A DNA stretch of 64,000 bases from Cedecea neteri (lineage in GTDB: Bacteria > Pseudomonadota > Gammaproteobacteria > Enterobacterales > Enterobacteriaceae), in contig NZ_CP009458.1 in assembly GCF_000758305.1 (NCBI RefSeq), forward strand, positions 1,364,001 to 1,428,000, in the 5' to 3' direction. A program made the position numbers and the translations under genes. Under the pieces are notes generated by a model. The model was not told the DNA's origin and searched no databases. It saw only the letters and a list, made by a program, of their open reading frames with translations. Below, piece by piece: positions 48,905-58,369 of the stretch (position 1 is the first letter of the stretch; each line of letters opens with the position of its first letter).

Positions 48905-51334
48905 TTAAGAAACCGCGTCCTGGGACGCTGAGCTCTCAATCGTCAGGCGTACATCCGAGGTCACAAGATCGGCCAGCATCTGGTAAACCTTGATGGTTTC
49001 GCTTGCGTCCGCATCACCGGTATCGCTGATATAGCCTTCATCGCGCAGGGTAAGCACCAGCGAGGTAAAGACTGCTTTATCAAAGAACTCCGGCGCATTA
49101 ATGCCGTGCAGAACGGACAGGCGCTGTGCCACCGTGCGGCTTTCGCGCTCCAGCGTCCCGCGGTTGATCGACGGGTTGGCGCTCAACTGCCAGAAAGTGA
49201 TGGCATAACGCTGGACTGTCTCGCGCACGCCCGCCGCCAGAAGCTGCAGAATGCGTGAACGGTTAGGGTTGATCTGCACTTCGTCACCGACCACCATCAC
49301 CAGGCCCTGACGTTCCATCTCGGCGATCAGCGCATCAATTTCTCTGCCCAGTTCGCTCTTTTCCCAACGCAGGAATAGCTCGGCTTTCAGCATCGGGTAA
49401 ACGACTTCTATCTGACGCAGCAGCTCTGCGCGTGAGATGTGGCGATGCTGAGTGATGATAGACGCCATTAGCGACGGCAACACCAGCATGTGCATGATGT
49501 TGTTACGGTAATAGGTCATCAACACGGCCTGCTCGCGCGGCAGAATGATGATGTCACCGATGGTGTCTTTCTCCACCTCGAACTTGTTCATCTGCAGTGC
49601 GTGGTCGATCAGCGCATTGGCGGAAACCGTTGGTGCGGTGGCATCCGGGGAATATGGCACGTTACGCAGCAGGTTGAGGTAGCAGTCGAGCTGTTCGGTG
49701 AGCTGTTCACGGGTCAGCGAGCGCTGGCGTGAAGCAAGCAACGCGGTACAGCACAGGTTCATGGCGTTAGCGGCCCCTGCGTTGTTGATGCGCACCATCA
49801 GATCGGCGGCGATATCGTTCACCGTTGGCGTCAGCCAGGCCGGGCGAATTGCTTCTATCGGATCGATAGAGTCCTTCCATTCCGGCACATGCTGGTTCAG
49901 GTAGGTCATCAGCGGCAGCGGTTCACCGAAGTTAACGTAACCCTGGCCGAGGTTGCGCAGCTTACTCAGGCCGCGCACCATCTGCATGAAGCTCTCTTTT
50001 TCTTTGGTCGCACCGCGCAGCTCTTTCGCGTAGGTTCCCACTTCCATGACATGCTCGTAGCCGATGTAGATCGGCACCAGAGTAATCGGGCGGGTGCCGC
50101 CGCGCAGCATTGCCTGAATGGTCATCGACAGCGTGCCGGTCTTAGGATCCAGCAAGCGGCCGGTACGGGAGCGACCACCCTCGACAAAGTACTCAACGGA
50201 ATAGCCGCGGCTGAACAGCTCGCCCAGGTATTCGCGGAATACCGTGGAGTAGAGCTTGTTGCCCTTGAAGGTACGACGAATAAAGAACGCGCCCAGGCGG
50301 CGGAAAATCGGGCCGGCTGGCCAGAAGTTCAGGTTGATCCCGGCGGCAATGTGCGGCGGAACCAGCCCCTGGTGATAAAGCACGTAGGAAAGCAGCAGAT
50401 AATCCATGTGGCTGCGGTGGCAGGGCACATAGACGATTTCGTGGCCGTCGTGGGCAAGCTGGCGCACGCGCTCGGCGTTATGCACGTTAATGCCCTGATA
50501 GAGGCGGTTCCAGGTTAAGCCTAAAACGCGGTCAGTCAGACGCACGGCTTCGTAGGAGAAGTTCGCGGCAATCTCTTCCATCAATGCGACGGCGTTTTGC
50601 TGTGCTTTTTCGTGGGAGATCTTCTTGCTGCGGGCTTCATCTTCTACCGCGCGGGCAATCGCTTTTGACGCCAGCAGCTTGTTGAAGAGATCCTGGCGAA
50701 CCGGCAGGCGCGGGCCAACGGCGGCCAGACGCTGGCGGGCAAAGTGAGTGCGCGCCACGCGAGCCAGTTTTTGGGCGATAATCTTGTCCGTGCCGTGTTC
50801 GGTTGCCATACGGCGAAGCGAAACGGGCGGTGAGAAACGCACGAAGCTATCGCGACCCAGCCAGGAAACCGCAAAGAATTTCTGGACGCCGTTCAGCGTA
50901 CGTAAAGGAGGATTGATTTCCCCTTTTTCACGCCCTGGCGAGCGGCCGAACATCACGGAAACCGGCACCATCTGCACATCGAGATCGGGATTGCTGCGGT
51001 GCAGATCCAGATAATCGTGGAACAGTTTTACCGACTCTTCTTTTGGCGTGTAATAGGTGAAGACGCGCGGCCCGCCGTGGATAAACACGTAGCGCGGCAG
51101 CAGTACGCCGTCAATTTCCAGAGGTTCCAGCGGGTCGGGCAGATCGTGATCCAGACATTGGGCACGCAGCGTCAGTAAGTCTGCCTTAGAATTGTAGGGC
51201 AGGACGTACATGATGGGGCGTGAAGGGTCCAGACCGAGTTCGGTTTGTGGATCCGCCGGAATAGACTTGCTCTTTACCAGAACGCTTAATGGTAAATTCA
51301 GTAATTTGTAGTAAATTCTTGGCCAGCCTGACAT
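48905..51334 (-). CDS. plsB: Glycerol-3-phosphate 1-O-acyltransferase PlsB
   Basis: The 809-residue product is two residues longer than E. coli PlsB. The acyltransferase HX4D motif is HRSHMD (His306 to Asp311), followed by [14 protein letters not shown], the [12 protein letters not shown] block and the [13 protein letters not shown] block. It is a peripheral/inner-membrane enzyme that acylates position 1 of glycerol-3-phosphate, starting phospholipid synthesis. It is divergent from dgkA, whose product recycles diacylglycerol into the same lipid pathway. Confidence 0.97.
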   Translation of the reverse strand: MSGWPRIYYKLLNLPLSVLVKSKSIPADPQTELGLDPSRPIMYVLPYNSKADLLTLRAQCLDHDLPDPLEPLEIDGVLLPRYVFIHGGPRVFTYYTPKEESVKLFHDYLDLHRSNPDLDVQMVPVSVMFGRSPGREKGEINPPLRTLNGVQKFFAVSWLGRDSFVRFSPPVSLRRMATEHGTDKIIAQKLARVARTHFARQRLAAVGPRLPVRQDLFNKLLASKAIARAVEDEARSKKISHEKAQQNAVALMEEIAANFSYEAVRLTDRVLGLTWNRLYQGINVHNAERVRQLAHDGHEIVYVPCHRSHMDYLLLSYVLYHQGLVPPHIAAGINLNFWPAGPIFRRLGAFFIRRTFKGNKLYSTVFREYLGELFSRGYSVEYFVEGGRSRTGRLLDPKTGTLSMTIQAMLRGGTRPITLVPIYIGYEHVMEVGTYAKELRGATKEKESFMQMVRGLSKLRNLGQGYVNFGEPLPLMTYLNQHVPEWKDSIDPIEAIRPAWLTPTVNDIAADLMVRINNAGAANAMNLCCTALLASRQRSLTREQLTEQLDCYLNLLRNVPYSPDATAPTVSANALIDHALQMNKFEVEKDTIGDIIILPREQAVLMTYYRNNIMHMLVLPSLMASIITQHRHISRAELLRQIEVVYPMLKAELFLRWEKSELGREIDALIAEMERQGLVMVVGDEVQINPNRSRILQLLAAGVRETVQRYAITFWQLSANPSINRGTLERESRTVAQRLSVLHGINAPEFFDKAVFTSLVLTLRDEGYISDTGDADASETIKVYQMLADLVTSDVRLTIESSASQDAVS

Positions 51335-51465
51335 AAATGATGTAAAGCCTCAGGTTAATAATGCAAATGCGCCGCAAGGATATCAGAAACTCTGGGGAAT
51401 TTCTGTGGCGCTGCGATTTAGACTCAATGAGCATTGACGCTCAATCTTTAAAAAGGTTTCCTTGA

Positions 51466-51834
51466 ATGGCGAATAATACCACCGGCATCACCCGCATTAT
51501 TAAGGCTGCAGGCTACTCGTGGAAGGGGCTCCGTGCGGCCTGGATCAACGAAGCTGCCTTTCGTCAGGAGGGCGTGGCTGCGGTTATCGCTATCGCCATC
51601 GCTTGCTGGCTGGATGTGGACCCCATCACGCGTATTTTACTGATTGGCTCGGTGGTTTTGGTGATGATTGTCGAAATCCTCAACAGCGCCATTGAAGCAC
51701 TGGTTGACCGTGTTGGCACCGAGTACCACGAGCTTTCAGGGCGAGCCAAAGATATGGGTTCAGCCGCCGTATTGATAGCGATTATCCTTGCGGTTGCGAC
51801 CTGGGCCACCTTGCTTTGGTCACATTTGCGATAG
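51466..51834 (+). CDS. dgkA: Diacylglycerol kinase DgkA
   Basis: The 122-residue product has the E. coli DgkA length: an amphipathic N-terminal helix, three membrane helices and the catalytic segment EILNSAIEALVDRVGTEYHELSGRAKDMGSAA, with the key glutamates and asparagine. It phosphorylates diacylglycerol released by periplasmic glucan synthesis, in the inner membrane as a trimer. lexA follows after 109 bp with its own SOS-controlled promoter. Confidence 0.97.
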   Translation: MANNTTGITRIIKAAGYSWKGLRAAWINEAAFRQEGVAAVIAIAIACWLDVDPITRILLIGSVVLVMIVEILNSAIEALVDRVGTEYHELSGRAKDMGSAAVLIAIILAVATWATLLWSHLR

Positions 51835-51898
51835 CCCTTCCAGAATAGTTTAAGTCGCTGGTTTTTTGCTTAATTTGTGGTTTCAAAATCGCCCGGGG

Positions 51899-51935
51899 CT
51901 GTATATACTCACAGCATGACTGTATAAACACCCAG
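51899..51935 (+). promoter_or_regulatory. Two LexA (SOS) boxes upstream of lexA
   Basis: CTGTATATACTCACAG (51899-51914) fits CTGT-N8-ACAG exactly. CTGTATAAACACCCAG (51920-51935) fits with one mismatch in the right half. Spacing and sequence match the E. coli lexA operator pair, giving autorepression and control of lexA-dinF. Confidence 0.95.
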
Positions 51936-51943
51936 GGGGCGGA

Positions 51944-52552
51944 ATGAAAGCACTAACTACCAGGCAGCAAGAGGTGTTTGATCTCATTCGGGATCATATC
52001 AACCAGACCGGCATGCCACCTACGCGCGCCGAAATTGCACAACGTCTGGGGTTCCGTTCTCCAAACGCCGCGGAAGAGCATCTAAAAGCGCTGGCACGTA
52101 AAGGTGCCATTGAGATTGTTTCTGGCGCATCACGCGGCATTCGTCTGCTGGTTGAAGAAGAAAATGGCCTGCCGCTGGTGGGCCGCGTTGCAGCCGGTGA
52201 GCCGCTGTTGGCGCAGCAGCACATCGAAGGCCACTACCAGGTTGACCCTTCTCTGTTCAAACCGAATGCCGATTTCCTGCTGCGCGTCAGCGGCATGTCG
52301 ATGAAAGATATCGGCATCATGGACGGTGATTTATTAGCGGTACACAAAACTCAGGACGTACGTAATGGCCAGGTCGTTGTCGCGCGTATCGACGATGAAG
52401 TGACCGTAAAACGCCTGAAAAAGCAGGGCAACACCGTGCACCTGCTGCCGGAAAACAGCGAATTCCAGCCTATTGTGGTCGATCTTCGCGAGCAGAGTTT
52501 TAGCATTGAAGGCCTGGCCGTCGGGGTTATCCGCAACGGTGAATGGCTGTAA
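51944..52552 (+). CDS. lexA: LexA repressor
   Basis: The 202-residue product has an N-terminal winged helix ([21 protein letters not shown], residues 27-47) and a C-terminal autoprotease. The cleavage site Ala84-Gly85 lies in RVAAGEP, and the catalytic dyad is Ser119 (RVSGMSM) and Lys156 (TVKRLKK). It represses SOS genes until RecA filaments trigger self-cleavage. The ATG follows GGGGGCGGA. dinF follows after 77 bp. Confidence 0.98.
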   Translation: MKALTTRQQEVFDLIRDHINQTGMPPTRAEIAQRLGFRSPNAAEEHLKALARKGAIEIVSGASRGIRLLVEEENGLPLVGRVAAGEPLLAQQHIEGHYQVDPSLFKPNADFLLRVSGMSMKDIGIMDGDLLAVHKTQDVRNGQVVVARIDDEVTVKRLKKQGNTVHLLPENSEFQPIVVDLREQSFSIEGLAVGVIRNGEWL

Positions 52553-52629
52553 CACCTCTTCCGGTGGTGCGGTAACGCTACCGTGCCACCTGCTTTAAAC
52601 ACCTCTCTATTTTCCCCTGGATCATTTCC

Positions 52630-53964
52630 ATGCGATTCTTTTCGTCAACGGATGGTGCGCTGTGGCGGCTTGCGCTGCCGATGATTTTTTCCAACATTAC
52701 CGTGCCGTTACTGGGCCTGGTCGATACCGCGGTCATTGGCCATCTTGATAGCCCAACCTATCTCGGCGGGGTCGCTATCGGTGCCACGGCGACCAGTTTC
52801 CTCTTTATGCTGCTGCTTTTTCTGCGCATGAGCACCACCGGGTTAACGGCACAGGCGTTTGGCGCGAACGATCCGCAGCGGCTGGCGCGCGCGCTGGTTC
52901 AGCCCCTGATGCTGGCGCTGATAGCCGGGCTGGCTATCGTGGTCCTGCGTTATCCACTGATCAACCTTGCGCTGCACGTTGTTGGCGGCAATGACGAGGT
53001 GCTGTATCAGGCAAGGCGCTTCCTCGAAATCCGCTGGCTGAGCGCTCCCGCATCTCTGGCTAACCTCGTGCTGTTAGGCTGGCTGCTGGGCGTTCAGTAT
53101 GCGCGAGCGCCGGTCATTCTGTTGGTCGTCGGCAACCTGATTAATATCGTGCTCGATCTCTGGCTGGTGATGGGGCTGCACATGAACGTGCAGGGGGCGG
53201 CGCTGGCCACGGCGGTGTCTGAATATGCCACGTTTATCATCGGCCTGGTGATGGTGAGCAAAGTGATGAAGCTGCGGGGCATCAGTTGGGCTCGTCTTAA
53301 AACGGCCTGGCAGGGTGATTTGCGTAAGCTGCTGGCGCTTAATCGCGACATCATGCTGCGTTCGCTGCTGCTGCAAATCTGCTTTGCTTCCATCACCATT
53401 TTTGGTGCGCGTCTCGGTAGCGAAATTGTCGCCGTTAACGCCGTACTGATGACGCTGCTGACCTTCACCGCCTATGCGCTCGATGGCTTTGCTTACGCCG
53501 TGGAGGCCCATTCAGGGCAGGCTTACGGGGCGCGTAACCGTGGGCAGTTGCTCGAGGTTTGGGGGGCTGCGTGCAGGCAGGCGGGGCTGGTTGCGATAGC
53601 GTTTGCCGCTATTTATGCCTTTGCCGGGGAGCAAATTGTCGCCCTGCTTACCTCCCTGCCGGAGCTTCGTGTTCTGGCAAATCATTACCTTGCCTGGCAG
53701 GTGATTTTGCCGGTAGTGGGCGTTTGGTGCTACCTGCTGGACGGTATGTTCATTGGTGCGACACGGGGTGCCGAAATGCGAAATAGTATGGCGGTTGCGG
53801 CATTGGGTTTTGGCGTGACGATGCTTACGCTGCCTTTGTGGGGCAACCACGCCCTGTGGCTGTCGCTGGCAGTGTTTTTAGCCTTGCGCGGCCTGTCGCT
53901 TGGCGTCATCTGGCGACGCCACTGGCGCAATAACACCTGGTTCGCTGCATCGGGCAGCCATTGA
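52630..53964 (+). CDS. dinF: MATE family efflux protein DinF
   Basis: The 444-residue membrane protein has about 12 hydrophobic helices and MATE-family hallmarks (LALPMIFSNITVPLLGLVDTAVIGHL, TGLTAQAFGAND, YALDGFAYAVEAHSGQAYGA). It is DNA-damage-inducible, cotranscribed with lexA in E. coli, and linked to oxidative-stress and bile-salt resistance. The substrate here is not known. Two stem-loops follow its stop. Confidence 0.93.
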   Translation: MRFFSSTDGALWRLALPMIFSNITVPLLGLVDTAVIGHLDSPTYLGGVAIGATATSFLFMLLLFLRMSTTGLTAQAFGANDPQRLARALVQPLMLALIAGLAIVVLRYPLINLALHVVGGNDEVLYQARRFLEIRWLSAPASLANLVLLGWLLGVQYARAPVILLVVGNLINIVLDLWLVMGLHMNVQGAALATAVSEYATFIIGLVMVSKVMKLRGISWARLKTAWQGDLRKLLALNRDIMLRSLLLQICFASITIFGARLGSEIVAVNAVLMTLLTFTAYALDGFAYAVEAHSGQAYGARNRGQLLEVWGAACRQAGLVAIAFAAIYAFAGEQIVALLTSLPELRVLANHYLAWQVILPVVGVWCYLLDGMFIGATRGAEMRNSMAVAALGFGVTMLTLPLWGNHALWLSLAVFLALRGLSLGVIWRRHWRNNTWFAASGSH

Positions 53965-54000
53965 TCGCGCTGCCTGACGCTCGTTAACTCATCTTCTATC

Positions 54001-54092
54001 GTGCTGATTTCTCGTTTTTAAGGCGAGGAATCAGCATGTCATCGCTTTTAATAATGGTTAAAGATTCTGAGTTTTAAATTTAACTCAGAATC
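54001..54092 (+). other. Two strong stem-loops between dinF and yjbJ
   Basis: First, GTGCTGATTTCTCG (54001-54014) pairs with CGAGGAATCAGCAT (54024-54037) with two wobbles. Second, GATTCTGAGTT (54063-54073) pairs perfectly with AACTCAGAATC (54082-54092). Neither has a terminal T-run. The gap 53965-54199 has no gene. They may serve as dinF terminators or as a leader of yjbJ. A third dyad, GCATCC/GGATGC, lies at 54148-54167. Confidence 0.65.
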
Positions 54093-54199
54093 CTTGTCTA
54101 CAATTACCTTTACATCCAGCAGACAGTGGGTGTGTTCCAGAAAGTCAGCATCCTGCAGCCCGGATGCACAAACCTAAACCGAACGATGAGGAGATGACG

Positions 54200-54409
54200 A
54201 TGAATAAGGACGAAATCGGCGGTAACTGGAAGCAGTTCAAAGGTACGATCAAAGAGAAATGGGGTAAGCTGACCGATGACGATATGACCGTCATCGAAGG
54301 GAAGCGTGACCAGCTGGTGGGTAAAATCCAGGAACGCTACGGCTACGCCAAAGACCAGGCAGAGAAAGAAGTGAAGGACTGGGAGTCCGGGAGCAAATAC
54401 CGCTGGTAA
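54200..54409 (+). CDS. yjbJ: CsbD-like stress protein YjbJ
   Basis: From ATG 54200 (GAGGAGATG upstream) the product has 69 residues, the E. coli YjbJ length. The sequence MNKDEIGGNWKQFKGTIKEKW is the family signature, followed by GKRDQLVGKIQERYGYAKDQAEKEV. It is a small, charged CsbD-family protein, abundant in stationary or stress states in E. coli. Its function is unknown. Confidence 0.95.
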   Translation: MNKDEIGGNWKQFKGTIKEKWGKLTDDDMTVIEGKRDQLVGKIQERYGYAKDQAEKEVKDWESGSKYRW

Positions 54410-54480
54410 CCTGGCGGCCCCTCAAATGTGCTACTCAGTAAGACCAATCCTGCCCGGGTACAAGGACGTACCACTCCCTC

Positions 54481-54993
54481 TTAACGCTTTTTCTTTGGCT
54501 GCACTGAATGATCGTGATTGCAGGCGTCGTGGTGGCTACAGGCTTCCACTTCCGAGCAATCCGCACACAATCCGTGAGCTTCAATCACATTATGGCGCAG
54601 GGTAAATCCCATTTTGGATGCCAGTTTCTGCATAATATCTTCCACACCCTGAGCCGCTTGCTCTTTTACCGCTCCGCATCTGTCGCAGATAAACATGGCG
54701 GAAGAGTGGGTTGGGTGATCGATAAAATTACACAGTACGTAACTGTTGTTGGATTCCACACGGTGAACAAAACCTTGCTCTAGCAGAAAATCCAGCGCGC
54801 GATAAACCGTTGGAGGCTTAGCCTGTGGCTCGCTAACGCGCAGGAGATCCAGCAGGTCGTAGGCGCTGATGGCGCCGGTTTGCTCGGCCATAAGGCGCAA
54901 AACCTCGAGACGCTGCGGCGTCAGGCGTACATTGCGTTGCAGGCAGAGCTTTTCAGCCTGAGCTAACACGTTTTGCGAAGTTGTGGTATCCAT
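54481..54993 (-). CDS. zur: Zinc uptake regulator Zur
   Basis: With the ATG at 54993 the product has 170 residues (E. coli 171). An upstream in-frame start at 55029 adds 12 residues not in the family. Fur-family features are the winged helix (VRLTPQRLEVLRLM, PPTVYRALDFLLEQGFVH), the structural zinc site CDRCGAVKE with CADC, and a His/Cys-rich tail HHDACNHDHS. It represses zinc uptake genes when zinc is replete. No clear Zur box is visible in the local intergenic regions. Confidence 0.95.
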   Translation of the reverse strand: MDTTTSQNVLAQAEKLCLQRNVRLTPQRLEVLRLMAEQTGAISAYDLLDLLRVSEPQAKPPTVYRALDFLLEQGFVHRVESNNSYVLCNFIDHPTHSSAMFICDRCGAVKEQAAQGVEDIMQKLASKMGFTLRHNVIEAHGLCADCSEVEACSHHDACNHDHSVQPKKKR

Positions 54994-55088
54994 CAGCCTC
55001 TCCCGGTCATTGACGCAATACTTTACCATAATGCGGATAAAACGCCGAATCCTGGTACATACTGACCCTATCTACCCAGGAGGAAGTG

Positions 55089-55592
55089 ATGCAAAAACCT
55101 GATTGTATTCGTCACTGGCGCGAGCTTGAAGGCGAGGATGACGCAACGTATCCTGACAGCACGGAGCTGTTCTCCATTGGTGCTCCTTTGGCCCGTAATT
55201 TCGGTTTAACCCGCCTTGGTATTCACCATGAGCGTATCCCCCCTGGCCGCAGAACCTCTTATCCCCACGCGGAAAGCAGCGAAGAAGAGTTTGCTTATGT
55301 GCTCGAGGGGCACCCGGAAGTGTGGATCAATGGTCATCTTTGGGCGCTTGAACCGGGCGACAGCGTGGGATTTCCGGCCGGAACCGGCATTTGCCATACC
55401 TTTATTAATAATACCGAACAGGATGTGCGGTTATTAGTCGTAGGCGAAGCCAATAAAGCCGAAAATAAAATTTATTACCCGCTAAATCAGTCTTACGCCA
55501 TGCAGCGCAAGGATCGCTGGATAGATCATCCGCCTCAATTCTTTGGCCCGCATAACGGTCTGCCTTCACGAAAGCCGAAGGGTAAACTATAA
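55089..55592 (+). CDS. Cupin domain-containing protein
   Basis: The 167-residue protein starts at ATG 55089 after AGGAGGAAG. The cupin barrel is marked by the first motif PGRRTSYPHAESSEEEFAYVLEGHPEVWING, with His and two Glu metal ligands, and the second motif PGDSVGFPAGTGICHTFIN. The tail is basic (GLPSRKPKGKL). The substrate and metal are unknown; COG3837-type cupins of this kind are mostly uncharacterised. It lies divergent from zur with a 95-bp gap, so possible zinc control can be asked but no operator is seen. Confidence 0.85.
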   Translation: MQKPDCIRHWRELEGEDDATYPDSTELFSIGAPLARNFGLTRLGIHHERIPPGRRTSYPHAESSEEEFAYVLEGHPEVWINGHLWALEPGDSVGFPAGTGICHTFINNTEQDVRLLVVGEANKAENKIYYPLNQSYAMQRKDRWIDHPPQFFGPHNGLPSRKPKGKL

Positions 55593-55763
55593 ATTAATTA
55601 GCAAGGAAACAATAAGACGTTAACCCTAAGGATATATCTGGGATCCTGATGGTTCAAATATCCATCGTTTTATCGCGCTATTCACAGCAATAGTCTGCCT
55701 CTGTTCAGTCATAACTGTCAGGGGCGAATTACTTCATCTGACAATCAGACAGGCGTGCTGTGA

Positions 55764-57071
55764 ATGAATAAAATAAAATCTTCGGTGGCGACACTCGCCG
55801 CAACCTTCTTTATTGCCCATCAGGCAGGGGCGGCAGGGACCTGGTCCGAAGCGCGAAACGATGCGATGGGGGGCACCGGCGTGGCTTCGGCTAATTATGG
55901 CAGTGGCGTGTTAATCAACCCGGCGCTATTAGCCCGGTCCAAACCAGACGACAATATTACCGTTATTTTACCGTCTATTGGGGCGCAAATAACGGATAAA
56001 GACAACCTCCAGGATCGCATCGACGATATCAGCGATAAAGTTGATAACTATAAACAGGCCATTGGGTCGTTAACGCCACGAGATATTCTTTTAAATCCGA
56101 ACGGGACGTTAAATCAGTTTCGGAGCGCCGCCGGGGATTTAGCCGGTGAGCTTGAAGATTTACGAGGCGAAACGGCGAATGCCAAAGCCGCCGCAGGAAT
56201 TGCGGTCAGTATTCCCAATGACACTCTCTCCGTAGCATTCGTTACCAAAGCTTACGCACGAGCGAAAGTCAGTTCCGATATAGACCAGAATGATATCAAT
56301 TACCTACGCAGTATCCAGAATTCCAGCGCTGTGGCGGGAAGCGTGGCGATTGATGCTGCGTTGAACGGCTCCGACCAAATCACTCGTAACCTGAATTCTA
56401 CCGCTTCCGGCCGCGCGGCCATTGTGTCTGATTATGGTATTGCTCTGGCCCACAAGTTTGACGTAGGTGGTGTCCCGGTTTCCGTTGGCGTTACGCCAAA
56501 GCTGCAGAAAACCTGGCTGTATAATTACACGACATCCATTTATGACTACCGTAGCGGCGACTGGAAGAACAGCCAGTACCGCAACGATGACACTGGATTC
56601 AACCTTGACGCCGGCGTGGCGGCCGATTTTGGCGAGAACTGGACCGTTGGTCTGAGCGGCCAAAACCTGGTGTCCCGTGATATCGACACGAAAGACATTC
56701 GCATCACTAATGGGCGTACCGGCGAAGTACGAAACTACAAAGATACTTATCAAATCAGCCCGCTGGTGACCGCCGGCGTGGCCTGGCATAACGAGCTGGT
56801 GACCCTGAGCGCGGACGGCGATCTGACCGAAACCAAAGGCTTTAAAAGCGAAGCCAATTCCCAGTACGTGGGTGTCGGTGCTGAGGTGAGGCCGCTTTCC
56901 TGGCTGGCGCTGCGTGCTGGCTACCGTGCTGATGTGAAAAGCAATGACAGCAACGTCTTTACCGGTGGGGTAGGGTTCGCGGCGGGCAAACACGTCAATA
57001 TCGATTTGATGGGCCTGTACGGTGAAGACCAAACCTGGGGTGCAGGGGCGCAGCTGAGCGTGGCCTTCTGA
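55764..57071 (+). CDS. TraF-like outer-membrane beta-barrel protein (PF13729 type)
   Basis: The 435-residue exported protein has a signal peptide (SVATLAATFFIAHQAGA, about residues 7-24) and NDAMGGTGVASANYGSGVLINPALLA, typical of the TraF_2/FadL-like family. The C-terminal half is alternating beta-strands (VGVTPKLQKTWLYNYTTSIYDY, VGVGAEVRPLSWLALRAGYR) and ends AQLSVAF, a barrel-sorting Phe. It is often annotated as a conjugal transfer protein, but no transfer genes are near. The leader (55593-55763) is A/T-rich and the Shine-Dalgarno is weak. The function is unknown. Confidence 0.82.
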   Translation: MNKIKSSVATLAATFFIAHQAGAAGTWSEARNDAMGGTGVASANYGSGVLINPALLARSKPDDNITVILPSIGAQITDKDNLQDRIDDISDKVDNYKQAIGSLTPRDILLNPNGTLNQFRSAAGDLAGELEDLRGETANAKAAAGIAVSIPNDTLSVAFVTKAYARAKVSSDIDQNDINYLRSIQNSSAVAGSVAIDAALNGSDQITRNLNSTASGRAAIVSDYGIALAHKFDVGGVPVSVGVTPKLQKTWLYNYTTSIYDYRSGDWKNSQYRNDDTGFNLDAGVAADFGENWTVGLSGQNLVSRDIDTKDIRITNGRTGEVRNYKDTYQISPLVTAGVAWHNELVTLSADGDLTETKGFKSEANSQYVGVGAEVRPLSWLALRAGYRADVKSNDSNVFTGGVGFAAGKHVNIDLMGLYGEDQTWGAGAQLSVAF

Positions 57072-57079
57072 TACTGAAT

Positions 57080-57103
57080 GCCGGGGCAGCCTGATGCCCC
57101 GGC
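57080..57103 (+). terminator. Hairpin after the TraF-like gene
   Basis: GCCGGGGCA (57080-57088) pairs perfectly with TGCCCCGGC (57095-57103). There is no clear T-run, so termination is likely but not certain. Confidence 0.6.
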
Positions 57104-57156
57104 GCTGCTTTATGCTATAGTAGCGACCCTTTTTTAATCGTAGCCTGCGTAAACGT

Positions 57157-58161
57157 ATGTCCTCACAAAGCAACCAGACTCCTTTCCAGCCGCACCGTTT
57201 CTCCATTGCGCCGATGCTCGACTGGACCGATCGCCACTGCCGCTATTTCCTGCGCCAGCTGTCCCGCCACACGCTGCTGTACACCGAAATGGTGACCACC
57301 GGGGCGATCATCCACGGTAAAGGGGACTATCTGGCCTATAGCGAAGAAGAACATCCGATTGCGCTGCAACTTGGCGGCAGCGACCCACAGGCGCTGGCAC
57401 ACTGCGCGAAACTCGCCGAAGCGCGCGGCTACGATGAAATTAACCTGAACGTAGGCTGCCCTTCTGACCGGGTTCAGAACGGGCGCTTCGGTGCTTGCCT
57501 GATGGGTGAAGCGCAGCTGGTCGCCGACTGTATTAAAGCGATGCGTGATGTGGTTTCTATCCCGGTGACGGTAAAAACCCGTATCGGTATCGACGACCAG
57601 GACAGCTACGAATTCCTCTGCGATTTTATTGGCACGGTGGCAGGCAAGGGCGAATGCGAGATGTTTATCATCCACGCGCGTAAAGCCTGGCTCTCTGGCC
57701 TGAGCCCAAAAGAAAACCGTGAAATTCCACCGCTGGATTACCCGCGCGTTTACCAGCTCAAGCGTGATTTCCCGCAACTGACCATGGCGATTAATGGCGG
57801 GGTTAAGACGCTGGAAGAAGCGAAAACGCACCTCCAGCACCTGGATGGCGTGATGGTCGGGCGTGAGGCTTACCAAAACCCTGGCTTGCTGACAACGGTT
57901 GACCGCGAAATTTTCGGGGCAGATGTTGCGGACAGCGATCCCGTTGCCGTGGTGCGAGCGATGTATCCGTACATTGAGCGCGAACTGGCAAACGGCACCT
58001 ACCTGGGCCATGTGACTCGCCATATGCTCGGCCTGTTCCAGGGAATACCGGGCGCGCGTCAGTGGCGCCGTTACTTAAGCGAGAACGCGCATAAAGCCGG
58101 GGCTGGCATTGAAGTGGTTGAACACGCGCTGTCTTTGGTTGCCGATAAACGCCAGCTTTAG
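57157..58161 (+). CDS. dusA: tRNA-dihydrouridine(20/20a) synthase DusA
   Basis: The 334-residue product has the flavin-binding barrel of Dus enzymes. It opens with [17 protein letters not shown]. The catalytic cysteine is Cys101 in [13 protein letters not shown], and later segments are [16 protein letters not shown] and [12 protein letters not shown], then [13 protein letters not shown]. It reduces U20/U20a of tRNAs to dihydrouridine with NADPH and FMN. The start follows a short leader with a TATGCTATAG-like -10 region. In E. coli pspG follows; here it does not. Confidence 0.96.
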   Translation: MSSQSNQTPFQPHRFSIAPMLDWTDRHCRYFLRQLSRHTLLYTEMVTTGAIIHGKGDYLAYSEEEHPIALQLGGSDPQALAHCAKLAEARGYDEINLNVGCPSDRVQNGRFGACLMGEAQLVADCIKAMRDVVSIPVTVKTRIGIDDQDSYEFLCDFIGTVAGKGECEMFIIHARKAWLSGLSPKENREIPPLDYPRVYQLKRDFPQLTMAINGGVKTLEEAKTHLQHLDGVMVGREAYQNPGLLTTVDREIFGADVADSDPVAVVRAMYPYIERELANGTYLGHVTRHMLGLFQGIPGARQWRRYLSENAHKAGAGIEVVEHALSLVADKRQL

Positions 58162-58323
58162 CCTTTAAACTATCGGGAGAATTCAGGTATTGCGGGGCCG
58201 ATCACAAGCCTGAACTTAATCCCGGCGGCGTCATTTCTTTTACTTATTAAATCTGCGACTATCCTTTCGCAGTAACAAGAATTCATCGCGCTGTACCCTA
58301 CATACGGCTCGAACAAAAAAGAA

Positions 58324-58345
58324 AGGGCTTCCTCCGGGAAGCCCT
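58324..58345 (-). terminator. qor terminator
   Basis: AGGGCTTCC (58324-58332) pairs with GGAAGCCCT (58337-58345). On the minus strand a T-run follows, 24 nt after the qor stop. The gap 58162-58323 between dusA and qor has no convincing gene; the small pspG gene of E. coli is absent. Confidence 0.88.
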
Positions 58346-58369
58346 AATTCTTTCTGGATTTTGAAAGGG

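Noticed and set aside
55764..57071. Conjugation system indicated by the TraF name
   Set aside because: No other transfer genes, relaxase or origin of transfer lie nearby. The protein is a barrel of the TraF_2 type.
58162..58323. pspG between dusA and qor
   Set aside because: No reading frame of suitable size and hydrophobicity is present, and no pspG-like sequence is recognisable.
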